Below, piece after piece: positions 18,018-26,840 of a DNA stretch of 64,000 nucleotides. The position numbers and the translations under genes are program-made. This DNA is from Porphyromonas gulae DSM 15663 (lineage in GTDB: Bacteria > Bacteroidota > Bacteroidia > Bacteroidales > Porphyromonadaceae), in the NCBI RefSeq assembly GCF_000378065.1, contig NZ_KB899150.1, positions 9,437-73,436 of the forward strand, in the 5' to 3' direction. The notes beneath the pieces are model-generated. The model ran no database searches. It was not told the origin of the DNA and was given only the letters and a program-made list of their open reading frames with translations. The stretch's first letter is position 1. Each line of letters begins with the position of its first letter.

Positions 18018-19241
18018 TCAGCTGTTTTTCAGCCTGCGATTGATGAAATAGTGGACAGGATAATAGGCAGCTAAGTAGCTGAGTGTGAATATAGTCAGGA
18101 ATATGATGACCAGATCCACTGCATCCATTCTGACCGGATATGCCACCGATCCCAAGCCCATTTGCAGGGTGATCAGGCCATACTGCTGCTGTAGCACACA
18201 CAAGCCTATACCGATCAGAATGCCGATGGCTGCCCCCGTCATGGAGACGAGCAGTCCTTCTATCCGAAAGATACGAGAGATGGTTTGGGATGTTGCTCCC
18301 ATTGAGTGAAGCGTATAGACGTCTTCTTTCTTTTCTATAAGGAGCATGGAGAGGCTGCTGACTATATTAAATGTAGCAAGCACAAGGATAAACAGGAGGA
18401 TCAGGTAGCTCATCCACTTCTCCATCGCTACCAAGTGAGTGATTTCGGGATGCTGTCCGGCCAAATCGAGTACTTGGTAGCCGCTCCCAAGTGTCTCTTT
18501 TAGGCGGAGAGCCGTTTGCACTGCATCGCTACCCATTTGTAGCTGTATGGCCACGGCTTCTGCTTCATGCTCCGAATAATCGAGGAGTTTGCGCAGACTG
18601 TCTATGGAGAGGATGATGGAATTGTCCTCGAGTTGCAGGCCGGATGCAAATACCGAGCCTACCCGTCCTTGGAGCACCTTGAATGCACCGGCCGGAACAA
18701 GCGGATTGATCAGCCCGATACGACGGGGAACAATTATCTCTACGTCGTCTACAAAGCCTGCGCCGAGCTGCATTTCGGTTGCGATGGCTGCGCCGATATT
18801 CAGAGCCGTAGCTCCGGATAACGTATTCGTAGCGAATGTGCCTGCAAAGATGATGGAGTCTATCCTGACGGTTTGGGCGTAGCGATCGTCCACACCCATG
18901 AGAGAAACGGCCTGCTGTCGATACTTCGTCTTTACAAGACCTTCTCCGGTGAGGATAAAGCTGTACGAACCGATCCCTTCCGTTTCGAGAGCTGTGAGCA
19001 AAGTTTTATCATCTGCCTTTATCAGCGAATTGTCTGCCGAACGAATCATAAGAGGGGGATCCGTTACAGCCGAATGCGTCATGATCAAAGCTTCGTACCC
19101 ATTGAAAATAGAGAGGATACAAACCAAGGCCGAAGAGACCACGCAGACAGCTATCGCTGAAACGAGCGAAACCACATTGACCGCACTGAATCTTTTGCGG
19201 GAGAACAGGTAGCGGCGGGCTATGAAAAAAGGAAAGTGCAC
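18018..19241 (-). CDS. LolC/LolE/FtsX-type ABC transporter permease
   Basis: The 407-residue protein has the MacB/FtsX topology. One N-terminal helix follows FFIARRYLFSRKRFSAVNVVS, then a periplasmic domain of about 200 residues, then three C-terminal helices near 275-300, 325-350 and 370-395. The permease signature includes LLILVLATFNIVSSLSMLLIEKK-like residues, as in lipoprotein-releasing permeases. No ATPase gene is adjacent, so it must use one encoded elsewhere. It lies 26 bases after rbfA, as is common in Bacteroidetes. Confidence 0.87.
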   Translation of the reverse strand: MHFPFFIARRYLFSRKRFSAVNVVSLVSAIAVCVVSSALVCILSIFNGYEALIMTHSAVTDPPLMIRSADNSLIKADDKTLLTALETEGIGSYSFILTGEGLVKTKYRQQAVSLMGVDDRYAQTVRIDSIIFAGTFATNTLSGATALNIGAAIATEMQLGAGFVDDVEIIVPRRIGLINPLVPAGAFKVLQGRVGSVFASGLQLEDNSIILSIDSLRKLLDYSEHEAEAVAIQLQMGSDAVQTALRLKETLGSGYQVLDLAGQHPEITHLVAMEKWMSYLILLFILVLATFNIVSSLSMLLIEKKEDVYTLHSMGATSQTISRIFRIEGLLVSMTGAAIGILIGIGLCVLQQQYGLITLQMGLGSVAYPVRMDAVDLVIIFLTIFTLSYLAAYYPVHYFINRRLKNS

Positions 19242-19267
19242 AGCGTCTTTGATCGGGCGACCGTTTC

Positions 19268-19603
19268 TTATTTATTCAGCAGACGGTCTATATTCTCCAG
19301 ATAATCCAGAGAGTCATCTATGTAGAATGTCAAATCCGGTATCTTGCGCAGTTGGGTACGAACTTGCTGCCCGAGGTCATAACGGATCGTCTTTGTATTG
19401 TGTTTGATGCTCTCAAGAATCTCGCTGCTCTTCTCGGATGGGAATATACTCAGGTGTATACGTGCGATGCTGAGGTCGGGGCTTACACGTACGTTCGTTA
19501 CCGAAACTATTACGCCCGGCAGGGATTTGGCATCTCGCAGGAAAATTTCGCTGAGTTCTTTCTGAAGCAGTCTTTCTATTTTGCTTAGTCGTTTGTTGTC
19601 CAT
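19268..19603 (-). CDS. rbfA: Ribosome-binding factor A
   Basis: RbfA is a single KH-fold protein that binds the 30S subunit during 16S 5'-end maturation and cold adaptation. The 111-residue length is typical. Recognisable residues are KIERLLQKELSEIFL at the start and VSVTNVRVSPDLSIARIHLS in the KH core, ending in PDLTFYIDDSLDY. It sits between the e(P4)-type phosphatase gene and the permease gene in a minus-strand run. Confidence 0.95.
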   Translation of the reverse strand: MDNKRLSKIERLLQKELSEIFLRDAKSLPGVIVSVTNVRVSPDLSIARIHLSIFPSEKSSEILESIKHNTKTIRYDLGQQVRTQLRKIPDLTFYIDDSLDYLENIDRLLNK

Positions 19604-19642
19604 AGTGTGAGTCTGTCTATTCGATGTGTTTGCTTATGGGGG

Positions 19643-20458
19643 CTATCTGCTGCTCTGTGAGCGCAGTCGTTTGAGTGCTTTGTCTCTTTCGGGTAGCGGC
19701 GGATACTTTCCGCCGTACCATGCCGGTTCCCAAGATCCGTAGTTGGGATTGGGCAGCATGATGAATCGCCGGCCAAACTCCCCGGCTGTCAGGCCCAGAG
19801 CCTGTTTGCGTCCGGACTCTTCTTTGGTATTGAAGAAGTGGTGGAAGTCGCCCAGGTTGTCGCCTATGAGCAATACTATTTCATACCGTTCCTGTATTTT
19901 CAGCCGACGAGGTTCTTTGTCGGATGGCCCATGGGTCGTAAGCAGATGTTCTTCATCGGCAAAGGGAAATCCGTAGTGCTGAAGGTTCTGAAGAATTGCT
20001 TCGCGCAGATTGTCTCTGCGGTTGGTGACGTAAAAGACCTCGATCCCCTTGTTCGCTGTATGGAGAAAGAAAGACAAAGCACCTGCCAGCGTGTCGGCAT
20101 CGGCCTGTGCACACCATTCTCCCCAAGTCTCTTCATCATAATCTTTGCCCCTGAGAGCCTGATACACGGAGTTAGGCGTATTGTCCAAAATGGTCTCGTC
20201 TATGTCTGTTACGATGGCATAAGGTTTGGCCCCTTGTTTGTGTTCTGCCGGTAGAGCGTCCACTCTTTCTGTGGCGATGTTGTATGCCTGAATGCAGAGA
20301 GCTTGATATTCGGCCGAACGTTGTATCCAGGCCGAAGTAAAGAGCTTTCCGCCGAGAGTCCACTGCGGATCCTGTTTGGTTACAGAGCAGCTGCCCAATG
20401 TCAGTACAAAGAGGGAGAGGCCGGCAATGATTGTGACTGTCAGATGTCTGCTGATCAT
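19643..20458 (-). CDS. 5'-nucleotidase, lipoprotein e(P4) family
   Basis: This is an outer-membrane or periplasmic HAD-type acid phosphatase. The start at 20458 is chosen because it forms an ATGA overlap with the tdk stop and places the signal sequence at the N-terminus with lipobox LGSC (Cys about residue 24). The protein has 271 residues. The nucleophile motif [12 protein letters not shown] (DxDxT) and later VTNRRDN and [10 protein letters not shown] fit the class C (e(P4)) enzymes that remove phosphate from nucleotides such as NMN. It is coupled to thymidine kinase, which suggests nucleotide salvage. Confidence 0.9.
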   Translation of the reverse strand: MISRHLTVTIIAGLSLFVLTLGSCSVTKQDPQWTLGGKLFTSAWIQRSAEYQALCIQAYNIATERVDALPAEHKQGAKPYAIVTDIDETILDNTPNSVYQALRGKDYDEETWGEWCAQADADTLAGALSFFLHTANKGIEVFYVTNRRDNLREAILQNLQHYGFPFADEEHLLTTHGPSDKEPRRLKIQERYEIVLLIGDNLGDFHHFFNTKEESGRKQALGLTAGEFGRRFIMLPNPNYGSWEPAWYGGKYPPLPERDKALKRLRSQSSR

Positions 20459-21069
20459 ATTGTCGAATGGATTTCTTCTGTTTGAGGGAGAGAACTGCAT
20501 TTCCGATAGCAGGTTCTACACAGGGGGCTGTATTCGTTCAGTTCGCCCAGCATCACTTGCTGATCGCCTTGGACACGACGGAAAGAATAGCTGGCCAGAC
20601 GGCCACATTCCACACACACGGCATGAACTTTGGTTACGGAGTCTGCTATGGCACATAAGCCCGGCATAGGCCCGAAAGGCTGACGCCGAAAGTCCATATC
20701 CAATCCGGCGATCACAACGCGAACACCCTGATCGGCCAATCGTTGGGCTACTTCCACAAGACCCTCATCAAAGAACTGGGCTTCGTCTATCCCCACCACA
20801 TCCACTTGGGAGGATAGCAGCAGTATATTGGCCGAATTGTCCACGGGAGTAGAAGCGATAGCATTCCTGTCGTGCGAAACGACATCCGTTTCGTCGTAGC
20901 GCATGTCGATGGTCGGCTTGAATATCTCCACTGTCTGTCGCGCTATCTTAGCCCTCCGCAGACGGCGTAGCAGCTCTTCTGTCTTACCACTGAACATGGA
21001 GCCGCATATCACTTCGATACTTCCCCTGCGAATATTGTCGGCATGGTTGTTCTCTATTTCGTAATCCAT
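20455..21069 (-). CDS. tdk: Thymidine kinase
   Basis: Type II thymidine kinase of 204 residues. It carries the P-loop [12 protein letters not shown] (about 23-34), the Walker B-like [12 protein letters not shown], the lid/thymidine loop [12 protein letters not shown], and zinc-ribbon cysteines in CVECG and CRTC. It phosphorylates thymidine in the salvage route to dTMP. The gene overlaps the e(P4) phosphatase gene by four bases. Confidence 0.96.
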   Translation of the reverse strand: MDYEIENNHADNIRRGSIEVICGSMFSGKTEELLRRLRRAKIARQTVEIFKPTIDMRYDETDVVSHDRNAIASTPVDNSANILLLSSQVDVVGIDEAQFFDEGLVEVAQRLADQGVRVVIAGLDMDFRRQPFGPMPGLCAIADSVTKVHAVCVECGRLASYSFRRVQGDQQVMLGELNEYSPLCRTCYRKCSSLPQTEEIHSTI

Positions 21070-21196
21070 CGGTCTGAATTTGATTCCGACCGTAAAGGTA
21101 GAGGTTTCCCCTTGAAGAGGTTATAAGGAATATACGAAAATGAGACTGAGCAGGGGGGTGCTTTTTTATGATGACGATTCTACTGCAAGATACTTT

Positions 21197-21424
21197 TCAG
21201 AGCTTGATCAGTCCGAAAGCCGCGGCACTCAGCAGAGCCACTCCTATTATAATATAGAAGATACGTGCGCCTCGCTTGCCGAAGGCATTGATCCATATGC
21301 GTGCTCCTCTGCTGCTCAGTAGCCAATCCGGACAAAGCAGTGCAGTCAGCAGCGAAACCAGGCCGACTAAGGCAAAGAGGATGAGATAGAAGTCCCGAAT
21401 GACGAACGACATCGGAGCAGGCAT
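21197..21424 (-). CDS. Small Imm17-like membrane protein
   Basis: From ATG 21424, which forms a TAATG overlap with tsaE, the protein has 75 residues. Two membrane helices (about 9-27 and 50-70) flank a short loop with CPDWLLSSRGARIW and GKRGARIFYIIIG. The DW...GRxGARIFYiiiG pattern matches the Imm17 (immunity protein 17) family, named from toxin-immunity context. No toxin gene is nearby here, and the gene is embedded among housekeeping genes, so an immunity role is doubtful. An overlapping alternative frame at 21180-21473 lacks this pattern. Confidence 0.75.
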   Translation of the reverse strand: MPAPMSFVIRDFYLILFALVGLVSLLTALLCPDWLLSSRGARIWINAFGKRGARIFYIIIGVALLSAAAFGLIKL

Positions 21425-21840
21425 TAGAATGTAAGCCTGCGCTTGCCGTCTTCCAGCTCTTCGATTCGGACATGAACCGTATCGTTCGGCAGTATCGGCT
21501 CCAGAAGCTCCGGCCATTCGATGAAGCAGAGACTACCGCTATCGAAATAGTCTTCTACACCCAGATTCAGGGCGTCTTCTATCTTGTTGAGCCGGTAGCA
21601 GTCGAAGTGATAGATCAGTTCGCCCGTCTGATCCGAGCGGTACTCGTTGATAATCGAAAAGGTGGGGCTATTGATAACGTCCGATACGCCCAGCTCCTCG
21701 CATACGGCTTTGATGAAAGTGGTCTTGCCCGTACCCATCGGGGCGTAAAAGGCAAAAACGGTATTGTCGCCCATCAGGGCAATGAAGTCGCGTGCTGCGC
21801 GGCCGAGGTCGGACGTACTGTCGATAGTGATCGTATTCAT
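21424..21840 (-). CDS. tsaE: tRNA threonylcarbamoyladenosine synthesis ATPase TsaE
   Basis: TsaE is the ATPase that supports TsaB/TsaD in making the universal t6A37 tRNA modification. The 138-residue protein has Walker [20 protein letters not shown], then [18 protein letters not shown] and CFIEWPE, the standard family order. It lies 11 bases after porX and overlaps the Imm17-like start, so the three genes likely share a transcript. Confidence 0.95.
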   Translation of the reverse strand: MNTITIDSTSDLGRAARDFIALMGDNTVFAFYAPMGTGKTTFIKAVCEELGVSDVINSPTFSIINEYRSDQTGELIYHFDCYRLNKIEDALNLGVEDYFDSGSLCFIEWPELLEPILPNDTVHVRIEELEDGKRRLTF

Positions 21841-21851
21841 GTATGAAGTAT

Positions 21852-23408
21852 TTACTTGGGTTGCATCGTGATTACGGGTACAAGCATCTCTTCGAGCGAT
21901 ATGCCTCCGTGCTGGAACGTATTGCGATAGTATTGTACGTAGTAGTTGTAGTTATTCGGGTAGGCGAAGAAATCATCCTCTTTCGTGAAGATGAATTTGT
22001 CCGAGAGGTTGTTATGGGGCAGCCCTACACTTGCAGGATCTTTGATCTCGAATACTTCTTTCGGGTTGTAATCGAGGTTCTTGCCTATTTTGTATCTGAG
22101 GTTGGTATTGGTACTTCTGTCTCCGACCACTTTGACGGGATTCTTCACCTGAATAGTTCCATGATCGGTGGTCAATACCACTTTATAACCCATTTCGGCA
22201 ATGCTGCGGAAAAGGTTGTAGGTGGTCGAATGCTTGAACCAGCTCTTCGTCAGCGAGCGATAGGCCGCTTCGTTGGATGCCAGCTCTCGGATCATCTTGC
22301 TGTCCGTACGGGCATGGGACATCATGTCCACGAAGTTCAGGACTATCACATTGAGCTGATTCTGCGACAGTGACCGGATTTGTCCCAGCAGCCGTTCGCC
22401 GAATTTGGTCTCATATACCTTATTGTAGGAGAAGCTGTAGTGCTTGCGGTAGCGTTCGATCAGCGTCCGGATCATAGGTTCTTCGTTCAGGTTCTTACCC
22501 TCTTCGCTCTCTTCGTCCACCCAGAGGTCGGGAAACATCTTTTCTATCTGCAACGGCATCAGGCCGGAGAAGATGGCATTGCGTGCATATTGGGTCGCTG
22601 TCGGCAGGATGGACAGGTACATATCTTCTTCGAAGGTGTAAAACTCGCTGAGCATGGATTTCACGCTTTCCCACTGATCCTGCCGAAAGTTGTCTATGAG
22701 GATGAAGAATACCTTTTCGCCATTGTCGAGTAGGGGGAATACCTTCTGTTTGAAAAGATCCGGACTCATCGTTGGACGTGTATCCGGCTTGGCGATCCAT
22801 TCCCGATAGTTCTGTGTGACGAATCGGGCAAAGAGACGGTTGGCTTCCTGTTTCTGCATTTCGAGGAGTTCGCCCATCTGCCTGTCGGCTTGTTCCAGCT
22901 CTATCTCCCAGAATACGATCCGGCGGTACAGTTCTTTCCATTCTTCGAAGGAGAGCTTGCCGCTCATCTGCGCGCCAAGCTGAACGAACTCTTGCCGGTA
23001 GTTCATGTTCGTGGTTTCGCTGATGATACTGTGCTGCTGCAGGTTTTTCTTCAGCGACAGGAGGAGCTGATTCGGATTCACCGGTTTGATGAGGTAGTCC
23101 GCTATCTTGCCCCCGATGGCTTGTGTCATGATATGCTCCTCTTCGCTTTTCGTTATCATGACGACGGGTGTGTAGGGTTTCAGTTCTTTGATCTTCTGCA
23201 AAGCATCCAGTCCGCCGATGCCGGGCATATTCTCATCGAGAAATACGATGTCGAAGTCGTTATTTTGCAAGGCTTCTATGGCATCGTTGCCACTAAGTAC
23301 GGGTGTTACCTGATACCCTTTCTGTTCGAGAAATAGAATGTGCGGTTTGAGCAGGTCGATCTCATCATCGGCCCATAGTACGGTATACGGTCTCATGTTT
23401 TTCTCCAT
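21852..23408 (-). CDS. porX: PorX, PglZ-domain response regulator of type IX secretion
   Basis: PorX controls type IX secretion and gingipain export in P. gingivalis with the kinase PorY and sigma factor SigP. The protein has 518 residues from ATG 23408; this start puts the phospho-acceptor at Asp58 (FLDENMPG), agreeing with the published numbering. The receiver domain covers about 7-125 (WADDE; KPVNP). A helical linker follows, then a PglZ alkaline-phosphatase-superfamily domain at about 210-515 with metal-site regions [22 protein letters not shown] and LTTDHGT. Orthologues are reported to be phosphodiesterases acting on oligonucleotides. It heads the porX-tsaE-imm17-like cluster; porY is not in the window. 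Confidence 0.97.
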   Translation of the reverse strand: MEKNMRPYTVLWADDEIDLLKPHILFLEQKGYQVTPVLSGNDAIEALQNNDFDIVFLDENMPGIGGLDALQKIKELKPYTPVVMITKSEEEHIMTQAIGGKIADYLIKPVNPNQLLLSLKKNLQQHSIISETTNMNYRQEFVQLGAQMSGKLSFEEWKELYRRIVFWEIELEQADRQMGELLEMQKQEANRLFARFVTQNYREWIAKPDTRPTMSPDLFKQKVFPLLDNGEKVFFILIDNFRQDQWESVKSMLSEFYTFEEDMYLSILPTATQYARNAIFSGLMPLQIEKMFPDLWVDEESEEGKNLNEEPMIRTLIERYRKHYSFSYNKVYETKFGERLLGQIRSLSQNQLNVIVLNFVDMMSHARTDSKMIRELASNEAAYRSLTKSWFKHSTTYNLFRSIAEMGYKVVLTTDHGTIQVKNPVKVVGDRSTNTNLRYKIGKNLDYNPKEVFEIKDPASVGLPHNNLSDKFIFTKEDDFFAYPNNYNYYVQYYRNTFQHGGISLEEMLVPVITMQPK

Positions 23409-23456
23409 AATTATGTTCTTCTCTATTTAGTATAGGGTATAACGGAAGTGGCAGGT

Positions 23457-23879
23457 TTAATGTTGCTTGAAGTTAGAAATAAACTTTTCGTATTCCTCTT
23501 CAATAAGTTCAAGAGTGATATTAGGTTGGTCGATTTTTCTTATAAAGGGGATTTCTGCAAGGATTAGTACTATTCCTGAAGAGTTTCTTCGAAGAAATGT
23601 GTCATATATTTCTTTTCGTGTCACAGATTTCTTTTCTATTACTATTCTTAAAGCTTCTTTGATCGTTTGGGATTTAATCCGGTTTACTTTATTATTTATG
23701 GTAATTCTTTTTACTTCATCTTGATTGACCTCAATTATTTTATTTGTTCCTTGCGTATTTGTTAGTGTTTTGCCTTTCAAGTTCAAAATACATTTGTTGT
23801 AGATAGTATCTACGCTGTCAATCGATACTACTTTTTCTTCATCGTTTTTTGCGCCTTTGTTGCTGTTCTGGGGTCTCAT
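23457..23879 (-). CDS. Hypothetical protein, AT-rich
   Basis: This 140-residue protein is unrecognised. It is basic at the N-terminus and highly charged, with no signal peptide or membrane helix. Segments such as KNDEEKVVSIDSVDTIYNKC and KKSVTRKEIYDTFLRR suggest a compact soluble fold. Base composition is strikingly AT-rich compared with porX and the gene upstream, which hints at later arrival. It lies 48 bases upstream of porX on the same strand, so transcription could run into porX. Confidence 0.6.
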   Translation of the reverse strand: MRPQNSNKGAKNDEEKVVSIDSVDTIYNKCILNLKGKTLTNTQGTNKIIEVNQDEVKRITINNKVNRIKSQTIKEALRIVIEKKSVTRKEIYDTFLRRNSSGIVLILAEIPFIRKIDQPNITLELIEEEYEKFISNFKQH

Positions 23880-23937
23880 TTTTTAGATACTCTTTAATTT
23901 TTAGTTTGCTAATAATTCTTTTAGAGTTGTACATTCT

Positions 23938-24327
23938 CTAATCGTGAAAGTAGTCGTACAGCTCTTCGTAGTAGTCTTCGTAGTCATTGAGGGGTTCGCG
24001 CTCATCGTCTTGATCCGCTTTTTTCTCGCCTTCATCCGGTGTGGGAGAGGGGGTGTCGGAGAGTCGGCCTGTGTCGCGATAGATGATCATGCGATTGTCG
24101 TAGTCGTAATTCAGTATGTCCGTTACAGGGCGATCGGGATCGTAGTTGAGCCAATACTGCTCTTTCGCCGCTTTCGCTCCGCTGTCCGGTTCTTTGTCGG
24201 CACTGCACAAGCGAAAGAGGAGGACGCAGTTGAGGAGGACGACGATTGCTCCCCAGACCATTCGCTTGCGACTCGGTCTCCTTTCTCCCGGTGGCTGCCT
24301 CCGCCCTTGCTGCTTTCGCCGGTTCAT
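23938..24327 (-). CDS. Small single-pass membrane protein with acidic C-terminus
   Basis: The protein has 129 residues. A very basic N-terminus (RRKQQGRRQPPGERRPSRKR) precedes one helix at about 24-42 (WGAIVVLLNCVLLFRLC), giving an N-in orientation. The periplasmic tail ends in an acidic, tyrosine-rich stretch, DYEDYYEELYDYFHD. Function is unknown. It is separated by 7 bases from the HU-like gene and is probably cotranscribed with it. Confidence 0.7.
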   Translation of the reverse strand: MNRRKQQGRRQPPGERRPSRKRMVWGAIVVLLNCVLLFRLCSADKEPDSGAKAAKEQYWLNYDPDRPVTDILNYDYDNRMIIYRDTGRLSDTPSPTPDEGEKKADQDDEREPLNDYEDYYEELYDYFHD

Positions 24328-24334
24328 TGTTTGC

Positions 24335-24976
24335 CTAATCTATCGATTCATTGTTTTGCGATGTGGGTTCAGGCAGGACGTATACCTTGTGCGAGCAGAG
24401 TCCGCGTGTCGCCAATTTACCTTCTTGTACCCAGCGGTTCAGTTCCCTTGTAGCACTGTGTTTGAGCAGGCCGGATAGTGTGCTGTACTCGGCTATCCGA
24501 ATGTATCCTCTGTGGCGGATGTGCCCTGCCGCCAAGCGATAGCGTTCTTCCTCCTCCGCTTTGGGGCGGGATTGGCCGAAGCTCGGACCGCGCTTCACAC
24601 TCATGCTGCGCATTCGTCGTTTGGCTTGCGGTGTGGAGCGGAAATTGATGTCCACGGCTTGGACGGAACCGGATCGGATTTCCTTTTTGTCACTTACACC
24701 GCGGGACTTTACTTTGGCCGAGAACGTGCCGATATTGCCCAGCCGGAAGCTATAACCCGAAGCCAAATATTCGAATATCAACTCCTCCATGGCTGTCATC
24801 AGCCCCATGATGTCACCGGTGCTGAAGGACGACCTATCCGAGATGTCCCGACAAAGGTCCTCGGTGGTGCACTGCTGTCGGATGATAGCTTGGGCAAAAA
24901 GCCGTTCATCCGCCTCTTCGGATTCATTTTGGTCGGGACGTCGTGGCATCTTGCGGAAATTATACAGGATCGACAT
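24335..24976 (-). CDS. HU-like DNA-binding domain protein
   Basis: A 213-residue protein of the Bacteroidetes HU-like family (TIGR01201 type). The N-terminal 130 residues follow the HU fold with a helical dimerisation part and the DNA-arm region, with YSFRLGNIGTFSAKVKSRGV and VDINFRSTP as landmarks. The C-terminal 60 residues form an additional domain (YIRIAEYSTLSGLLKHSATREL) that looks like a small winged helix. It should bind DNA without strong sequence specificity. It has a separate upstream promoter element at 25124-25131. Confidence 0.85.
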   Translation of the reverse strand: MSILYNFRKMPRRPDQNESEEADERLFAQAIIRQQCTTEDLCRDISDRSSFSTGDIMGLMTAMEELIFEYLASGYSFRLGNIGTFSAKVKSRGVSDKKEIRSGSVQAVDINFRSTPQAKRRMRSMSVKRGPSFGQSRPKAEEEERYRLAAGHIRHRGYIRIAEYSTLSGLLKHSATRELNRWVQEGKLATRGLCSHKVYVLPEPTSQNNESID

Positions 24977-25123
24977 AAGCGAGATAGGGTAGGGTTGTTC
25001 CGTTTTCGATACAGACTTGTCAGCATCTGTCTGTCCTCAGCTCACCGGAGCAGTGCCTATTTTGCACTGACCTAAGAGTGAAACATAAGAAAAACAGAGC
25101 TTTGAGTCCTATTGATCAAGATA

Positions 25124-25131
25124 CAAAGATA
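25124..25131 (-). promoter_or_regulatory. -7 element upstream of the HU-like gene
   Basis: The minus strand reads TATCTTTG, an exact TAnnTTTG match. The predicted start near 25117 gives a leader of about 140 bases. No clear -33 TTTG was found at the usual spacing. Confidence 0.4.
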
Positions 25132-25414
25132 ATACTTATTGCCGGAATCTATATGGCAATTCTTTAGAATCTCACGGGAAGTTTTGTAGAATCACAAATG
25201 TGTTTCTTGTAACTCTCTTTTGTTATTCCGACAAAAAGCAGGCAGGTAATACCATATTGCTTCGTGAAGAAAAGATTGATTCGAACTGCTTTTTTGCTTG
25301 GCGACAGCCCGGATAGCCACAAGTATTCGGCGAGAACGGACGGACTGCGCACCGAGTCAGCCTTTATGGATCGAAAAAACTGCGTAGGGAAACTCCCTTG
25401 TCTCCCCTTCTGCG

Positions 25415-25422
25415 TATATTTG
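25415..25422 (+). promoter_or_regulatory. -7 element upstream of holB
   Basis: TATATTTG matches TAnnTTTG and lies 30 bases before ATG 25452. The nearest TTG (25398-25400) is only 14 bases upstream, shorter than usual. Confidence 0.4.
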
Positions 25423-25451
25423 CAGGGCAATCAGCACACAGTCATCGCCCC

Positions 25452-26597
25452 ATGTATTTTCGCGACGTTGCCGGACTTGAAGACCTGAAAACCTATCTGA
25501 GGCGAACGGCTCAGACGGGGCAGATAGCCCATGCCCAGCTCTTCGCCGGAGAAGAGGGCGGAGGGGCTTTCCCTCTGGCTCTGGCCTACGCACGCTATCT
25601 CAACTGTCAGACGCCGACCGATACGGATGCTTGTGGCCATTGCCCATCGTGTCTGAAATACGATGCACTGGCACACCCCGACCTGTTTTTTGTCTATCCT
25701 GTCGTAAATGCCTCCTCTTCGCCTACACCGAGCGATGACTACATCCGTCAGTGGCGCGAGATGCTCGGATCGGAAACGTATTTTACCCCTGCCGACTGGC
25801 TCGAATACATCAAGGCCGGCAACAGCCAACCTATCATCTACAGCAAGGAAGCCGAAGCCGTGGAGCAGAAACTCAGCTTCCGCATCTATGAAGCTGCGTA
25901 TCGTGTAGTGATGATTTGGCAACCGGAGCGGATGAACGAAGCCATGGCAAACAAACTGCTGAAGCTGATAGAGGAGCCACCCGAGCATACGCTTTTCTTT
26001 ATGATCAGCAGCGAGGCGGACAAGGTGTTGGGTACGATCAGGAGCCGTACGCAGCTGATCAATGTGCGCCTGCTGCACGAAATCGAAATAGTGGAGGCCC
26101 TGTCTCGTAACAATAAGGGAAATACGGCCGACATCATCCGCATAGCACATTTGGCAGAGGGCAACTATCGGCGAGCCATGAATCTCTATCGGGGCGAATG
26201 GGCGGATCGCGACAACTTTGTGCTTATGGGGCGAATGATGGGCAGTATCATCAAGGGAGATCCCTCCAAGATGCGTCCCGTGGCAGATGAGTTAGCCGCT
26301 CTCGGACGCGTCAGCCAAATCGGATTCCTTACTTATTGTTTGCGACTCTTTCGTGAGCTGTATATAAGCAGAGTAGGCGTTGCAAAGCTGAACTATCTCT
26401 CTCCCGAGGAGGAGTCCTTCGCCAATATGCTCAGCGGAGGCATTACGGGACAGAATATCCGACCGGTGATGGAGGAGGTGGAACTGGCTATCCGCCATAT
26501 TCGTCAGAACGGAAGCGGTCGGATGATTTTTTTCGATCTCTTCCTCCGCCTTACAGCCGCTCTCACTCCTGCCCTTCGTGCCAAAGGCCTCAAATAA
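25452..26597 (+). CDS. holB: DNA polymerase III delta' subunit
   Basis: Part of the clamp-loader complex. ATG 25452 gives 381 residues and begins at MYFRDVAGLEDLK, the family N-terminus; a longer frame from 25398 would start upstream of the promoter. The AAA+ region has a degenerate P-loop (FAGEEGGGAFPLAL), a zinc module CGHCPSC, and the sensor region AMANKLLKLIEEPPEHTLF. The missing canonical GKT agrees with delta' being a non-ATP-binding subunit. The delta subunit gene is also in this window at 41.1 kb. Confidence 0.92.
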   Translation: MYFRDVAGLEDLKTYLRRTAQTGQIAHAQLFAGEEGGGAFPLALAYARYLNCQTPTDTDACGHCPSCLKYDALAHPDLFFVYPVVNASSSPTPSDDYIRQWREMLGSETYFTPADWLEYIKAGNSQPIIYSKEAEAVEQKLSFRIYEAAYRVVMIWQPERMNEAMANKLLKLIEEPPEHTLFFMISSEADKVLGTIRSRTQLINVRLLHEIEIVEALSRNNKGNTADIIRIAHLAEGNYRRAMNLYRGEWADRDNFVLMGRMMGSIIKGDPSKMRPVADELAALGRVSQIGFLTYCLRLFRELYISRVGVAKLNYLSPEEESFANMLSGGITGQNIRPVMEEVELAIRHIRQNGSGRMIFFDLFLRLTAALTPALRAKGLK

Positions 26598-26840
26598 GCA
26601 ACCCTGCCTTCCCTTCATCCTACGGCTTGTGCACAGATGGGGTACGCCCTGATCGTATCTCCTTTTCAGTGTATTTTTGTCGCTTTTTCACATCCGCTCG
26701 AGGCTCTTATTGCTTTTTTCGGATATTATTTCTACATTGCGGGCAAAGATGATTGGCACCGCTTCCTGAGGTCTGTACAGCCTCTCGAAGCGGCGATTCT
26801 AATCCGGATTGTTAAAAACACTAATAACAACGACTTCACC

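Larger units (their letters stand above)
25077..25451. other. Divergent intergenic region between HU-like gene and holB
   Basis: About 375 bases without a gene. It contains a minus-strand -7 element at 25124-25131 and a plus-strand -7 element at 25415-25422. No RNA or repeat was identified. Confidence 0.45.
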
